Source: Pedobacter paludis (lineage in GTDB: Bacteria > Bacteroidota > Bacteroidia > Sphingobacteriales > Sphingobacteriaceae). From it: DNA of 64,000 bases. Numbering within the stretch: position 1 is the first letter of the stretch; every line of letters begins with the position of its first letter. Made by a program: the position numbers and the translations under genes. This document shows, piece by piece, positions 26,696-36,400 of the stretch. The stretch covers positions 248,001-312,000 of the forward strand of contig NZ_QGNY01000005.1 of the NCBI RefSeq assembly GCF_003173575.1, written 5' to 3'. Below the pieces are notes generated by a model. That model had not been told where the DNA came from. It ran no database searches and was given only the letters and a program-made list of their open reading frames with translations.

Positions 26696-29600
26696 TTACA
26701 AATTCGCTCCGTGGCAGTTTTTAAATTTCTTACCACTACCACATGGGCAAGGTTCGTTTCGGCCAACTGTTGCTTCTTTGCGAATCGGCTGTTGAGGAAC
26801 AGCTTCACGCGTATCTCCAAATTCAATACCTGGTTGCTCATTACCAAACTCTTGTTTAGTCGTTTGTAACTTAGGCTGTTTTTTGGGAGCTGGTGCTTCT
26901 CTAACATCTTCAGCTTCTTGCTGAACAGGGATACCGCCTTTGTATAAGAAACTTACTACTTCTTTGTTTACTGCGTTAAGCATGTTTTTGAACAAGTTAA
27001 AGGCCTCCATTTTATAAATTACCAATGGATCTTTTTGTTCGTAAACCGCATTCTGAACCGATTGTTTCAAATCGTCCATTTCGCGTAAATGCTCTTTCCA
27101 GCTGTCGTCAATTAGAGCAAGTACAATTGTTTTCTCGAATGATCGAACAACTTCTTTTCCCTTATTATCGATTGCTTTCTTTAAATCTACAGCAACCTGA
27201 ATTCCACGAATACCATCCGTAAAAGGAACTACAATTTGCTCAATCTGCTGACCACGTTCTTCATAAACCTGCGTTAAAACTGGTAATGATTGCTGAATAA
27301 TAGATTCTGATTTACGGGCATAAAATGCTTCAGCCTCTTCGAATAATCTTTCGGTTAAAGCTGTAATGTTCGATGAAGCAAATTCCTTTTCGGTAATCGC
27401 TGTATCAACAGAGAAATTTTTAATTACCTCAAGTTTAAAACCATCGTAATTTGCTTCTTCTTTGTATTCGGTAACAATATCTTCGGCAACATCGAAAACC
27501 ATATTGTTCATGTCCACATCTAAACGTTCGCCAAATAAAGCATTTTTACGTTTAGCATAAATAACCGTACGTTGCGAGTTCATCACATCATCGTACTCCA
27601 ATAAACGTTTACGAATACCAAAGTTGTTTTCTTCTACTTTTTTCTGTGCACGTTCGATAGATTTGGTAATCATAGAGTGTTGGATCACTTCGCCATCTTC
27701 AATTCCCATTCGAACCATAATGCTAGAAATTCTTTCAGAACCAAATAAACGCATTAAGTTATCTTCTAACGAAACAAAGAACTGTGACGAACCTGGATCA
27801 CCTTGACGACCTGCACGACCACGTAATTGTCTATCTACACGACGGGATTCGTGACGCTCCGTACCAACAATTGCCAAACCACCCGCATCTTTAACTCCTG
27901 CACCCAATTTAATATCTGTACCACGGCCAGCCATATTGGTTGCGATGGTAACGGTACCTGCCTGACCAGCTTCGGCAACAATATCGGCCTCTTTCTGGTG
28001 CATTTTAGCATTTAATACATTGTGTTTAATGCCGCGAAGCTTAAGCATACGGCTTAACAATTCCGAAATCTCTACTGAAGTTGTACCTACCAATACTGGT
28101 CTTCCTGCTTCTGTTAATTTTACAATTTCATCGGCAACAGCATTATATTTTTCACGCACGGTACGGTAAACATAATCTTGCTGATCTTGACGTGAAATGT
28201 TTCTATTGGTTGGAATCTCTACAACGTCTAATTTATAAATCGACCAAAACTCACCAGCTTCTGTAGTCGCTGTACCCGTCATACCGCAAAGTTTGTGGTA
28301 CATACGGAAATAGTTTTGCAAGGTTACAGTTGCATAAGTCTGTGTAGCATCTTCAACTTTTACGTTTTCCTTCGCTTCGATTGCCTGATGTAAACCGTCA
28401 GAATAACGACGGCCATCCATAATACGACCGGTTTGCTCATCAACAATTTTAATCTTGCCTTCATCTATGATGTATTCCACATCAATTTCGAATAAAGTAT
28501 AAGCTTTTAGCAACTGATTTACCGAGTGAATACGTTCTGCCTTAACAGAGTAATCACGCATTAAGGCATCTTTTTGAACCACTTTTTCTTCTAAAGGCAA
28601 ATCAGATTTTTCCAAATCTGCAACCTCTGTACCTACATCAGGCAACACAAAGAAATGAGGATCTTCACCCGATTGGGTAATTAATTCAATCCCTTTTTCG
28701 GTTAATTCAACCTGGTTATTTTTTTCATCAATATAGAAGAACAATTCCGAATCTACCTTAGGCATGTTCTTAGATTGATCTGCCATGTAGTGATTTTCTG
28801 TTTTCAACAACAAGCCACGAACACCGCTTTCACTCAGGAATTTAATTAAAGCTTTGTTTTTTGGCAGACCACGGTAAGCACGCAATAAAGCTAAACCACC
28901 TTCTCCTTCTTCGGTACCGGTGTTACCAGCATTGATTAATTTTTTTGCTTCGTTTAAAGCTGAAGAAACATAAGCTTTTTGAGCATTAACCAAACGCTCA
29001 ATGCGTGGTTTTAACTCATAAAATTCGTGCTCATCTCCACGAGGAATCGGGCCAGAGATAATTAACGGTGTACGTGCATCATCAATTAAAACTGAATCGA
29101 CCTCATCAACCATTGCAAAGTGTAATTTACGTTGCACCAATTGATCTGGTGTTTGAGACATATTGTCACGCAGGTAATCAAAACCGAATTCATTATTGGT
29201 TCCGTAAGTAATATCTGCGGCGTAAGCTTTTCTTCTTTCTTCTGAATTTGGCTCGTGCTTATCGATACAATCTACACTAATTCCATGGAACTCAAATAAA
29301 GGACCATTCCATTCACTATCACGGCGGGCAAGGTAATCATTCACGGTTACGATGTGAACGCCTTGTCCGGCAAGTGCATTTAAGTAAGCTGGCAATGTAC
29401 TTACCAAGGTTTTACCCTCACCAGTCGCCATCTCAGCAATTTTACCGCTGTGCAAAACGATACCACCAATTAACTGAACATCATAATGAACCATGTTCCA
29501 AGAAACTTCCGTTCCTGCAGCATCCCATTTATTTGCCCATTGTGCTTTATCGCCAACAATTTTTACGTTGCTTTTTCTTGCGGCATAATCTTTATCAAAC

Positions 29601-29998
29601 TGTGTTGCGGTAACTTCCAAATAATCATTTTCACTTAAACGGCGAGAAGTTTCCTTAACTACAGCAAAAGCCTCGGGAAGAATTTCCAAGAGTACTTTTT
29701 CCAATTCTGCATCGCGTTCTTTGCCTAAAGCATCAACCTGATCGTATAGTGCAGTTTTTTGGTGAAGGTCTAAATCATCTCCTTCTGCATCTGCTTTTAA
29801 TCCTGCAATTTTACCATCAATATCCGTTAAAAAGTTAGAAATCCGCTCTTTAAACTCAATTGTTTTACCACGTAACTCGTCATTGCTAAGCGCAGATAGT
29901 TTATTGTAGTGTTCATTTATTTTAACAACCAGTGGCTGGATGCTCTTTATATCTCTTTCTGATTTACTTCCGAAAACCTTCGCTAAAAATCCTAACAT
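26696..29998 (-). CDS. secA: Protein translocase ATPase SecA
   Basis: SecA drives preproteins through SecYEG using ATP. At 1100 residues it has the length usual for Bacteroidota, with a larger variable region than in E. coli. Walker A is [13 protein letters not shown], the DEAD-like motif is [16 protein letters not shown], and the helicase C-domain has [14 protein letters not shown] and [12 protein letters not shown]. The C-terminus ends in a zinc-binding [13 protein letters not shown] tail that binds SecB or ribosomes. A Lys/Pro-rich linker precedes the tail. It is monocistronic with its own terminator. Confidence 0.97.
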   Translation of the reverse strand: MLGFLAKVFGSKSERDIKSIQPLVVKINEHYNKLSALSNDELRGKTIEFKERISNFLTDIDGKIAGLKADAEGDDLDLHQKTALYDQVDALGKERDAELEKVLLEILPEAFAVVKETSRRLSENDYLEVTATQFDKDYAARKSNVKIVGDKAQWANKWDAAGTEVSWNMVHYDVQLIGGIVLHSGKIAEMATGEGKTLVSTLPAYLNALAGQGVHIVTVNDYLARRDSEWNGPLFEFHGISVDCIDKHEPNSEERRKAYAADITYGTNNEFGFDYLRDNMSQTPDQLVQRKLHFAMVDEVDSVLIDDARTPLIISGPIPRGDEHEFYELKPRIERLVNAQKAYVSSALNEAKKLINAGNTGTEEGEGGLALLRAYRGLPKNKALIKFLSESGVRGLLLKTENHYMADQSKNMPKVDSELFFYIDEKNNQVELTEKGIELITQSGEDPHFFVLPDVGTEVADLEKSDLPLEEKVVQKDALMRDYSVKAERIHSVNQLLKAYTLFEIDVEYIIDEGKIKIVDEQTGRIMDGRRYSDGLHQAIEAKENVKVEDATQTYATVTLQNYFRMYHKLCGMTGTATTEAGEFWSIYKLDVVEIPTNRNISRQDQQDYVYRTVREKYNAVADEIVKLTEAGRPVLVGTTSVEISELLSRMLKLRGIKHNVLNAKMHQKEADIVAEAGQAGTVTIATNMAGRGTDIKLGAGVKDAGGLAIVGTERHESRRVDRQLRGRAGRQGDPGSSQFFVSLEDNLMRLFGSERISSIMVRMGIEDGEVIQHSMITKSIERAQKKVEENNFGIRKRLLEYDDVMNSQRTVIYAKRKNALFGERLDVDMNNMVFDVAEDIVTEYKEEANYDGFKLEVIKNFSVDTAITEKEFASSNITALTERLFEEAEAFYARKSESIIQQSLPVLTQVYEERGQQIEQIVVPFTDGIRGIQVAVDLKKAIDNKGKEVVRSFEKTIVLALIDDSWKEHLREMDDLKQSVQNAVYEQKDPLVIYKMEAFNLFKNMLNAVNKEVVSFLYKGGIPVQQEAEDVREAPAPKKQPKLQTTKQEFGNEQPGIEFGDTREAVPQQPIRKEATVGRNEPCPCGSGKKFKNCHGANL

Positions 29999-30135
29999 TA
30001 TATTCTAAATCGTATTTATTATTAAAAAAATGGTGTGTTACAACAACCAAGCCATGTGTCTTGCTTAAGTCAGTTTGGCAGTTGTTGATATAAGAGGGGC
30101 ATAAAATCTTATAAAAGATTGTTATCAGAAGAAGT

Positions 30136-30435
30136 CTATGGACTATTGTTCTTTGGTTTTTTTCTTATGGTTAAATCAGTGATGATCTGATTTACACTTA
30201 AGTATTTTGCAACCTTGAATGGAGTTTGTGTTCCGATTAAGGCAAGGCTAGTATAGGATAATAAGTAGGGATTTCGGTGTTCGTTAAGCCGAACAGCATC
30301 TTTCTCAGTAGCATTAGCACTGATTTTATGCTCATTACAATATTCATTTAATACTCTTAGCCCTTCAACACGTTCGGCTTTTGCCAAATGAGTTAAGCTA
30401 AAAAATACAAGTGATATGGTAACTAGGTGTTTCAT
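30136..30435 (-). CDS. Small secreted protein of unknown function
   Basis: This is a 99-residue protein with a clear signal peptide (MKHLVTISLVFFSLTHLAKA). I chose this ATG over one 23 codons earlier because the signal peptide begins here. The mature part (about 78 residues) is soluble, basic at the end (TIRKKPKNNSP) and has one cysteine. No family is recognised. It is a possible real gene, supported mainly by the signal peptide. Confidence 0.5.
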   Translation of the reverse strand: MKHLVTISLVFFSLTHLAKAERVEGLRVLNEYCNEHKISANATEKDAVRLNEHRNPYLLSYTSLALIGTQTPFKVAKYLSVNQIITDLTIRKKPKNNSP

Positions 30436-30687
30436 TAATAGCGGCAAAGCTAGTTCTAATCTTTTATAAAATGAAATTACAGCATCGCAAAAAGCATACC
30501 CCAATTTTCATAAATTTTGCTTTATATTTTGGCATATCATCAAAAATATCTCTGCTAAGTGCAAATCAGCCAATGTGATACCTAAATTTTATTATTAAAC
30601 GACACAAAATTGCCGTACATCGTCACACGGCTGTTACGTATTGTTCAACATTTTACTTTTATATCAACAAAGCAAAACATTCTAACT

Positions 30688-31419
30688 ATGGAAAGAAAAA
30701 ATTTCATTAGGAGTTTAATGATTGGAGCAATCTCAACTCCCGTAATTATAGAGGCCTGCAAAAAAAGCAGCATTAGCGATGGTTCTTCAACAAATGGTTC
30801 GGGTACTGCTAACGGAACTGCTGGCACAAACGGCACTTGTGCAGTAGCCCCTACTGAAACTGAAGGTCCTTTTCCCACTAAAGTTCCGGCATCTTATGTA
30901 CGAAGCGACATTACCGATGGTCGCTCGGGCTATAAAATGACAACAAAAATTACCATCGGTAATTTGAATAATAGTTGCGCAGGTTTAGCTGGCGCCATTG
31001 TAGATATTTGGCATTGTGATGCCGAAGGAAATTATTCTGAATACGGTGGTTCGGGAATGCAAAGTACCAATTATCAATCGGTACATTTTTTACGCGGTCG
31101 CCAAACTACCGATGCAAATGGCCTAGTAACTTTCACCTCAATTTTTCCAGGATGGTATAGTGGCAGAGCAACCCATATTCACGTACATGTTTACACCGCC
31201 GGCGGAGCTTCTTTAAATGTAACCCAAATTGCTTTTCCAGAAGGTACCGGAACAGCCTTAGCATTGGTAAACGGATATGCTAAAGGAATGACGGGTTATA
31301 CCTATAATAATGCTGATAATGTTTTTAGTGATGATTCTGCTGGTATCGAAATCGCAAAAGTTACAGGAACATTGGCGGCGGGTTTCGAGCTTATCTTCAA
31401 AGTAAACGTTAAAGCATAA
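30688..31419 (+). CDS. Intradiol dioxygenase-like lipoprotein
   Basis: This 243-residue protein starts at MERKNFIRSL; an upstream in-frame ATG would add 26 unlikely residues. The leader has a lipobox-like IIEAC (Cys24) and a Gly/Ser/Thr-rich spacer. The fold is that of protocatechuate/catechol intradiol dioxygenases: ETEGPF (57-62), GAIVDIWHCDAEGNYSEYG, FLRGRQTTDANG, and GWYSGRATHIHVHV with Tyr157, His163 and His165 as likely iron ligands along with a Tyr in NYSEY. The extracytoplasmic location and lack of neighbouring aromatic-degradation genes leave the substrate open. Confidence 0.85.
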   Translation: MERKNFIRSLMIGAISTPVIIEACKKSSISDGSSTNGSGTANGTAGTNGTCAVAPTETEGPFPTKVPASYVRSDITDGRSGYKMTTKITIGNLNNSCAGLAGAIVDIWHCDAEGNYSEYGGSGMQSTNYQSVHFLRGRQTTDANGLVTFTSIFPGWYSGRATHIHVHVYTAGGASLNVTQIAFPEGTGTALALVNGYAKGMTGYTYNNADNVFSDDSAGIEIAKVTGTLAAGFELIFKVNVKA

Positions 31420-31447
31420 TTATCCTTATATAGTTTTATTTTTATCT

Positions 31448-31477
31448 AGACGTTAGGGATTTCTTAACGTCTTTTTT
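31448..31477 (+). terminator. Intrinsic terminator
   Basis: The stem GACGTTA / TAACGTC has a 9-base loop and a T-run, 28 bases after the dioxygenase-like gene and ahead of the next gene on the same strand. Confidence 0.75.
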
Positions 31478-31488
31478 AATTTTATGCC

Positions 31489-31995
31489 ATGCCGAAAAAA
31501 GCAATCACACTTTGTTACCGCAAAATTATAGACCACACCAATAACAAGCCCTGGGATAAACTTGTGCATGAAGATAGTTTTGCAGAATTCAAAATGCAAT
31601 CGCAGTTTTATAATCAGGAGCAAAAATATACCACTTTCGCCGAACTGCTTTTAAATGTAGCCGGATCAGAAAAACTCCATTTCTTGGTTAGTGCATCTAT
31701 TACAGGTTATTTGCAACAATTAAAGGGCATTATACCAGATGTTTTAGATAATTTAGGAAGACGATTTTTGACATTCGAAAACTTTAGGTTTGAATTGATA
31801 AATTCAGATATAAAGGATATTATTCGACATAAAATTGCAATTAATTTTTTTTCTAAACCATTGGTATGGCATGATACAATTGATAACCAGCTATTGGTTT
31901 CGGCACTTACAGAAATAGAGGATGAAGAAACTTTTACCAATCTATTTCAGTTGCAACCTTTTGTAAGTATTTATTCTATTAAAACTATTGAATAA
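31489..31995 (+). CDS. Conserved-looking protein of unknown function
   Basis: This 168-residue cytoplasmic protein has no signal peptide or transmembrane segment. It is mostly alpha/beta with LLLNVAGSEKLHFLVSASITGYLQQLKGIIPDVL in the middle (split by polar residues) and the C-terminal YSIKTIE. No family is recognised. Its stop lies one base before the likely ATG of the pirin-like gene, so the two are probably one operon and may work together. Confidence 0.6.
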   Translation: MPKKAITLCYRKIIDHTNNKPWDKLVHEDSFAEFKMQSQFYNQEQKYTTFAELLLNVAGSEKLHFLVSASITGYLQQLKGIIPDVLDNLGRRFLTFENFRFELINSDIKDIIRHKIAINFFSKPLVWHDTIDNQLLVSALTEIEDEETFTNLFQLQPFVSIYSIKTIE

Positions 31996-31996
31996 A

Positions 31997-32701
31997 ATGG
32001 AATTATCACCCGGAAAAATTTATCTTGCCGACCAACGCGGCTTAGCAGAAACCACCATTTTGAGGAGCTACTCGACTTTTAATTTTAAAAAATATTATAA
32101 CGAGCACAAAGAACCCTTCGGCGATTTATTTATTTGCAACGATGATTTTTTAGCAGGCGGAAAATTAACTTTCTTTCTTTCTAAAGATGATTCGATTCAT
32201 TTATTCATGCCAATTACTGGTGGGATAGATATTGTTATCAATGGAAAAGAATATGCTGTAGAGACTGGACAGGTTCAGGTGCTAAATTTGGGCAAGGGCG
32301 AAGTTTTGGAAATCAGCAATCCATACCCCAATGATGTAATCAATTACCTGCAGATTGGCATTAAAACCGATTTATTTTTAATGAGAGCTAGCGAACTGCT
32401 CTTTAATTTCGATTTTGAAAAGAACCAAAATCAGCTGATAGAAATCATTTCAAACCCAAAGTTGCCCTTTAAATTAAACACAGGAATTTTCGCTGGTCGA
32501 GAGGAAGCGATTTATAAAATGAATCAGTCAGGTAATAAGTTTTACTGCTTCATTATTGATGGTGCTTTTGAAATTGAAGGCCGATTGATGCACGCACGCG
32601 ATGGTTTGGCATTATGGGATTTAGAGCAAGTGGAATTGGAAGCCCTAAGCAATAATGCAATTGTAATTACTTTAGAGTTGCCATCAAATTTTGGATATTA
32701 A
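31997..32701 (+). CDS. Pirin-like bicupin protein lacking metal ligands
   Basis: This 234-residue protein aligns with the pirin/YhhW family through ADQRGLAETTILRSYSTFNF, KKYYNEHKEPFGDLFICNDDF and GQVQVLNLGKGEVLEISNPYP. The start MELSPGK is preferred over an ATG three codons earlier, as it removes overlap with the upstream gene. Pirins bind metal through an HPHRDxE motif, an H in a following strand and an xHSE motif. Here the positions read FFLSKDDS and KGEVLEISN, so the usual His and Glu ligands are gone. It is probably a non-catalytic family member. It lies right after the unknown gene upstream. Confidence 0.75.
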   Translation: MELSPGKIYLADQRGLAETTILRSYSTFNFKKYYNEHKEPFGDLFICNDDFLAGGKLTFFLSKDDSIHLFMPITGGIDIVINGKEYAVETGQVQVLNLGKGEVLEISNPYPNDVINYLQIGIKTDLFLMRASELLFNFDFEKNQNQLIEIISNPKLPFKLNTGIFAGREEAIYKMNQSGNKFYCFIIDGAFEIEGRLMHARDGLALWDLEQVELEALSNNAIVITLELPSNFGY

Positions 32702-33111
32702 TAAATTACTGCTGGTAAATTATAGGCAAAAAAACTACAATTCTAGAAAACTGCAAACCAATAATTAACACAATTTACATGTAATTGGAAAGGGGGGCAT
32801 CCTGCTTACCTAATGTAATTATTTGATTATAAAAATTTTAATAGATTTTGATTCACCACTTAGCTAGGCCTTCTTACTAAATCTCCGTTCTACTTAAATC
32901 GGCCTAACAAATTTTTGGGAATGCATTATCCAAGCCAACTCACAAACTTCAATACAAAAATTTTCAGCCGACACTTTTGTTTCTTTTGGTGCCAAAAGAA
33001 AAAAGCCCGTCCGGCCAGGACAAATAAAACACCCCGTCCTACGCACACCCCTCTAAAAGAGGGGAATGCAGAGTGCAGAATTTATTTATTTTGGTTAAAA
33101 CAAAGAACCAA
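32702..33111. other. Intergenic gap with clustered palindromic repeats
   Basis: No gene is evident in this stretch. The first 250 bases are plain AT-rich DNA. From 32965 to 33066 it holds a chain of short repeats: an inverted pair TTTCTTTTGG-TG-CCAAAAGAAA, a GTCCGGCCAGGAC block, the motif CACCCCGTCCTACG that recurs at both ends of the tandem repeat at 35.4-36.1 kb, and the hairpin CCCCTCT-AAA-AGAGGGG. It looks like a cluster of REP-like elements. Confidence 0.6.
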
Positions 33112-34062
33112 TTACTTAAAAACAACTTCGGTTGCGCCATAACCAAACTTTTCTTTCTGGGCATCCATATAGGTTTTTACGTTTGGGTTTTTACTGATCA
33201 GTTTATGAATTTTATCCCTCAGTGTTCCATTACCAGAGCCATGGATAAAAACAATTTTATCAAAATGGTGGACCACAGCAGCATCGATTGCCGTTTGGAA
33301 GTGGTTAAGCTGAATTTGCAACATTTCATCAGCTTCCAAGAAATGATGATCATCGCGTAGTTTTTCGATGTGCAAATCAATTTCCTTTGCGGGCACATCA
33401 ACGGTTTTTTTCTGATCGGCCCCTCTAAAAAAACTTTCTTTTAATTTTTGCGCATCGACTAATGGAGCTTTTTCATCCAAACGAATTAACCAGCCTTTTT
33501 GCTTCGAGCTTGGAAGTTCTTTAAGTTCTCCGCTAAAATCTTTTGCTCTAAATTTTTTATGGATGACCAAAGGTTCAACAGGTTTAATATCAGCTTTGCT
33601 GTGTATTAAAATCTGGAAATTAAACGTTGGCCAAAGATCCAAATCAGATAAGGAGGCTGAATAAACCAACGCAGAATTATAAGCTTCCAAAACACCATAA
33701 AATGCGCCCGCATACTTATCCTTTCTTTCGGTATTTACGCTGACTAGTAAAATATGAGGAGTTTGATTTTGCAGGTTAAAATGAACCACATTATCGGCTT
33801 TATTATCATTTGCAACAGCAAGGTAAATGCCATTTTCAGTTTTGCTAGTGCTCGGTACATTTACCTGAATTGGTTTCGGAGCATCCAGTTCTTCTGCTAC
33901 AGCACCATGCCCATGAACAGAAGTCAAATTGCTTAATGCAACGGGGATTTCGAAACCATCTTCATCCGTAACGCCCAAAGTTTGAGCATCGATTATTTTG
34001 GTTACATAGCCTTCACGTTTTTCATCAACAAAACGAACAAAATCACCTAGTTTAAATTTCAT
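33112..34062 (-). CDS. DUF2027/Smr domain protein
   Basis: This 316-residue protein starts at MKFKLGDFVRFVDEKREGYV; the earlier 19 codons derive from repeat sequence and are not likely coding. The N-terminal DUF2027 (about 1-220) is a Bacteroidota-specific domain, and the C-terminal Smr domain (about 235-316) shows the IDLHIEKL and HGSGNGTLRDKIH signatures (DLH and HGxGxG). Smr domains nick or bind branched nucleic acid, and some act in ribosome rescue or recombination control. The exact role here is unknown. It is downstream of a repeat-rich gap and upstream of another minus-strand gene. Confidence 0.85.
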   Translation of the reverse strand: MKFKLGDFVRFVDEKREGYVTKIIDAQTLGVTDEDGFEIPVALSNLTSVHGHGAVAEELDAPKPIQVNVPSTSKTENGIYLAVANDNKADNVVHFNLQNQTPHILLVSVNTERKDKYAGAFYGVLEAYNSALVYSASLSDLDLWPTFNFQILIHSKADIKPVEPLVIHKKFRAKDFSGELKELPSSKQKGWLIRLDEKAPLVDAQKLKESFFRGADQKKTVDVPAKEIDLHIEKLRDDHHFLEADEMLQIQLNHFQTAIDAAVVHHFDKIVFIHGSGNGTLRDKIHKLISKNPNVKTYMDAQKEKFGYGATEVVFK

Positions 34063-34200
34063 AACCCCTAAATCCCCTACAGGGGATCTCCTTTTTATAG
34101 TTTTAAGCGACATGCCCAAAACAAATTAACCCCAACCCCTAAAGGGGCCTTTTGACCTTCTAAGGCTCTAAGCAAAATGCCTAAGCCAAAATTTTATTAT
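34063..34200. repeat. Two AACCCC..AGGGG palindromic repeats
   Basis: AACCCCTAAATCCCCTACAG with GGGGATCTCC, and 60 bases on ACCCCAACCCCTAAAGGGGC with CTTTT, belong to the same family as the blocks upstream of dnaG and between thrA and thrB. They fill the gap between rsgA and the Smr gene. Confidence 0.6.
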
Positions 34201-34252
34201 ACCCTTATGTTTTTCCACCATGCTTTTCAGCTCCCTTTTGGGGATTGGTGGT

Positions 34253-35173
34253 TTAGTGCCTCGTATCGTTTCCGTGGTAGATGCTCAAATAGCTTTCGTA
34301 TCTAGAAACGGCAATATCACAATCATTTACAGCTTCCAAAACTGCACAACCCGGTTCGTTTACATGCCTACAATTATTGAAACGGCAATTATGCGAAGTT
34401 TTGAAAATCTCTGGAAAGAAATGTCCCAACTCTTCCTTTTCAATATCAATTACCCCTAATTCTCTAATCCCAGGCGTATCTACAATGAAACCACCCTGAG
34501 GCAATTCGAACATCTCGGCAAAGGTTGTAGTATGCTGGCCTTTATCGCTCCAGTCAGAAACTTCACCTGTTCTTAATTCCCGATCGGGTAAAAGTGCATT
34601 AATTAAACTCGATTTCCCTACACCAGAGTGACCGGAAATTAAGGTAATTTTATTGGTAATCAAATCTTGAATAATTGGAATATTGATTCCCTTTAAAGCC
34701 GAGACTTCATAGCAAGGGTAACCGATAGTTTGATAAATTTCTTTAAAGTCCTTCAAAATTTCCAGACCTTCTTTACTAAATAAATCCAGCTTGTTAAATA
34801 CCAAAACCGCAGGCACATCATAAGCTTCGGCAGTTACTAAAAAACGGTCTATAAAACCCAAAGAAGTACGCGGTGATGCCAATGTGACTAGCAAAATTGC
34901 CATATCTAAGTTCGCGGCCAAAATTTGAGCCTGCTTACTAAGGTTTATGGATTTACGGATAATGTAGTTTTTTCTTGGCAAAAGCTCGTTAATAATCCCT
35001 GTAATGCCATCGCGTTCCAAATCAAACTTCACCTGATCTCCTACCGCAATTGGGTTGGTTGTCTGAATTCCCTTCATTCTGAATTTCCCAACAATGCGAC
35101 AATCGTAGCGTTCGCCATCATCAGCCAAAACACTATACCAACTCCCGGTAGATTTAATTACTAAGCCCTGCAT
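34253..35173 (-). CDS. rsgA: Ribosome small-subunit-dependent GTPase RsgA
   Basis: RsgA (YjeQ) is a circularly permuted GTPase that helps mature the 30S subunit. This 306-residue protein has an N-terminal OB domain (about 1-70, GLVIKSTGSWYSVLADDGERY), a permuted G domain with G4 NKLD, G5 SA, G1 GHSGVGKSSLIN and G3 DTPGIREL, and a C-terminal zinc knuckle (CRFNNCRHVNEPGC). All key motifs are present. It is followed by the palindromic repeat cluster. Confidence 0.96.
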   Translation of the reverse strand: MQGLVIKSTGSWYSVLADDGERYDCRIVGKFRMKGIQTTNPIAVGDQVKFDLERDGITGIINELLPRKNYIIRKSINLSKQAQILAANLDMAILLVTLASPRTSLGFIDRFLVTAEAYDVPAVLVFNKLDLFSKEGLEILKDFKEIYQTIGYPCYEVSALKGINIPIIQDLITNKITLISGHSGVGKSSLINALLPDRELRTGEVSDWSDKGQHTTTFAEMFELPQGGFIVDTPGIRELGVIDIEKEELGHFFPEIFKTSHNCRFNNCRHVNEPGCAVLEAVNDCDIAVSRYESYLSIYHGNDTRH

Positions 35174-35383
35174 ATTTGCAACAAAGGTATAAAAAGGATG
35201 TAAGATGTTGGATGTAAAAAAATGGAAGATGAAATTAAGATCGATTTGAAAAGCTCTGAAGTTGTTTCTTTTGACTAGACCTGCGTTTCGGTGGAACTTA
35301 CGAGAATTGTTTTGATAACACCGACTACAGGAAAATATATGTTCTTTTATTTAAAATAACCACCCCGCCCTGCAGGCACCCCC

Positions 35384-35733
35384 AGAGAGGGAATCACTAA
35401 GCACCAAATTCCACCGTTGTAAGAAATTTGGTTTTCTATTCCACCTCCTATTGTTAGTTTATAAATTTTACATGCGGAAAGTTCTAGAAAGCTATAAGCC
35501 CCCGTTAACTAAACCTGACAGCAATGAAAATCCTTTTTGTGGTCCTGGACAAAAAAAGGCCACGTCGTTCCTCCTCGCAATGACGACAATTGGAGTATGA
35601 CAGAGGTTTACAAAAAGATTGAAATGAATGGCAGGACTGATTTAACCGAAGAACTACTGAAGCACCTTTTCAAATGGTTTAGTCATCGGATGAATATAGG
35701 CCTAATGTTTATATTCATCCGATGACTTTTTAG
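35384..35733. repeat. Tandem 350-bp repeat, copy A
   Basis: The block starts at AGAGAGGGAATCACTAAG and is repeated head to tail at copy B with about twenty scattered differences. It holds a core with paired arms (CTAAACCTGACAG...AATCCTTTTTGT and ACAAAAAGATT...GGCAGGACT), a GTTCCTCCTCGCAATGACG sequence in the loop, and a distal hairpin with 18-bp perfect arms AGTCATCGGATGAATATA (35681-35727). Flanking sequence ACCACCCCGCCCT occurs just before copy A and just after copy B. A 62-residue open frame crossing it is not kept in copy B. Confidence 0.85.
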
Positions 35734-36087
35734 AGAGAGGGAATCACTAAGCGCCAAATTCCACCGTTGTAAGAAATTTGGTTTTCTATTCCACATCTTA
35801 TTGTTAGTTTATAAATTTTACATGCGGAAAGTTCTAGAAAGCTATAAGCCCCCGTTAACTAAACCTGACAGCAATGAAAATCCTTTTTATGGTACTAGAA
35901 AAAACAGATTGCCACGTCGTTTCTCCTCGCAATGACGACAATTGGAGTATGACAGAGGTTTACAAAAAGATTGAAATGAATGGCAGGACTGTTGCAACCG
36001 AAGAACTACTGAAGCATCTTTTCAAAATTGGTTTAGTCATCGGATGAATATAGGCCTAATGTTTATATTCATCCGATGACTATTTAG
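35734..36087. repeat. Tandem 354-bp repeat, copy B
   Basis: This is the second head-to-tail copy. It differs from copy A mainly in the loop after AATCCTTTTT (ATGGTACTAGAAAAAACAG) and by small insertions, while the paired arms and the 18-bp hairpin (36035-36081) are unchanged. Part of another CATCCGAT block lies downstream near 36229. From 36088 to 36279 I see only repeat fragments, including one more CGTTCCTCCTTAAAATGACG sequence at about 36168. Confidence 0.85.
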
Positions 36088-36279
36088 ATAGAAACCACCC
36101 CGCCCTACGACCACTCATTTTTAAAAAAAGAGGGTTATTAAAAATCCACAGCACTAAGATTACCGCTTCGTTCCTCCTTAAAATGACGATTTTCCATTGT
36201 AGTTTTCGGTTCAGAAAATGTGGCTATTTCATCCGATTAAATGTTTTATTAAAATATTTTCAAAAAAAATTAAAAATTG

Positions 36280-36312
36280 TTTGCAATTAAGAAAAATATT
36301 CTGCTACTTTAC
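36280..36312 (+). promoter_or_regulatory. Candidate thr operon promoter
   Basis: TTTG at 36280-36283 and TACTTTAC at 36305-36312 are 21 bases apart. They fit the Bacteroidota pattern of TTTG at -33 and TAnnTTTG at -7 with two mismatches. The start of transcription would fall about 20 bases before the leader-peptide ATG. Confidence 0.5.
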
Positions 36313-36334
36313 GGTGTAGATAATACACTAAGAA

Positions 36335-36400
36335 ATGAATTTTAACACTTCGATTATAACAACGATTATTATTACCACCGGTATAAACCAGCGGGGCTAA
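36335..36400 (+). CDS. thr operon leader peptide
   Basis: This 21-codon open frame (ATG to TAA) is loaded with threonine and isoleucine: the middle reads TSIITTIIITTGI, that is five Thr and six Ile in 13 residues. This is the same logic as E. coli thrL. It lies upstream of a terminator and thrA. Its last codons CGG GGC copy the 3' arm of that terminator (CGGGGC), so a ribosome stalled on Thr/Ile codons leaves this segment free to form an antiterminator. No Shine-Dalgarno sequence is seen before the ATG, as is normal in this phylum. Confidence 0.85.
   Translation: MNFNTSIITTIIITTGINQRG

Noticed and set aside
30610..30687. Longer N-terminus for the intradiol dioxygenase-like protein
   Set aside because: The 26 extra residues come before a well-formed lipoprotein leader and would bury it.
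35537..35725. 62-codon open frame inside tandem copy A
   Set aside because: The frame is not kept in copy B, where it is shifted by small insertions, and it runs through hairpin arms. The block behaves as a non-coding repeat.
35384..36087. Tandem repeat as a CRISPR array
   Set aside because: There are only two long units without spacer-repeat alternation, and no cas genes are present.
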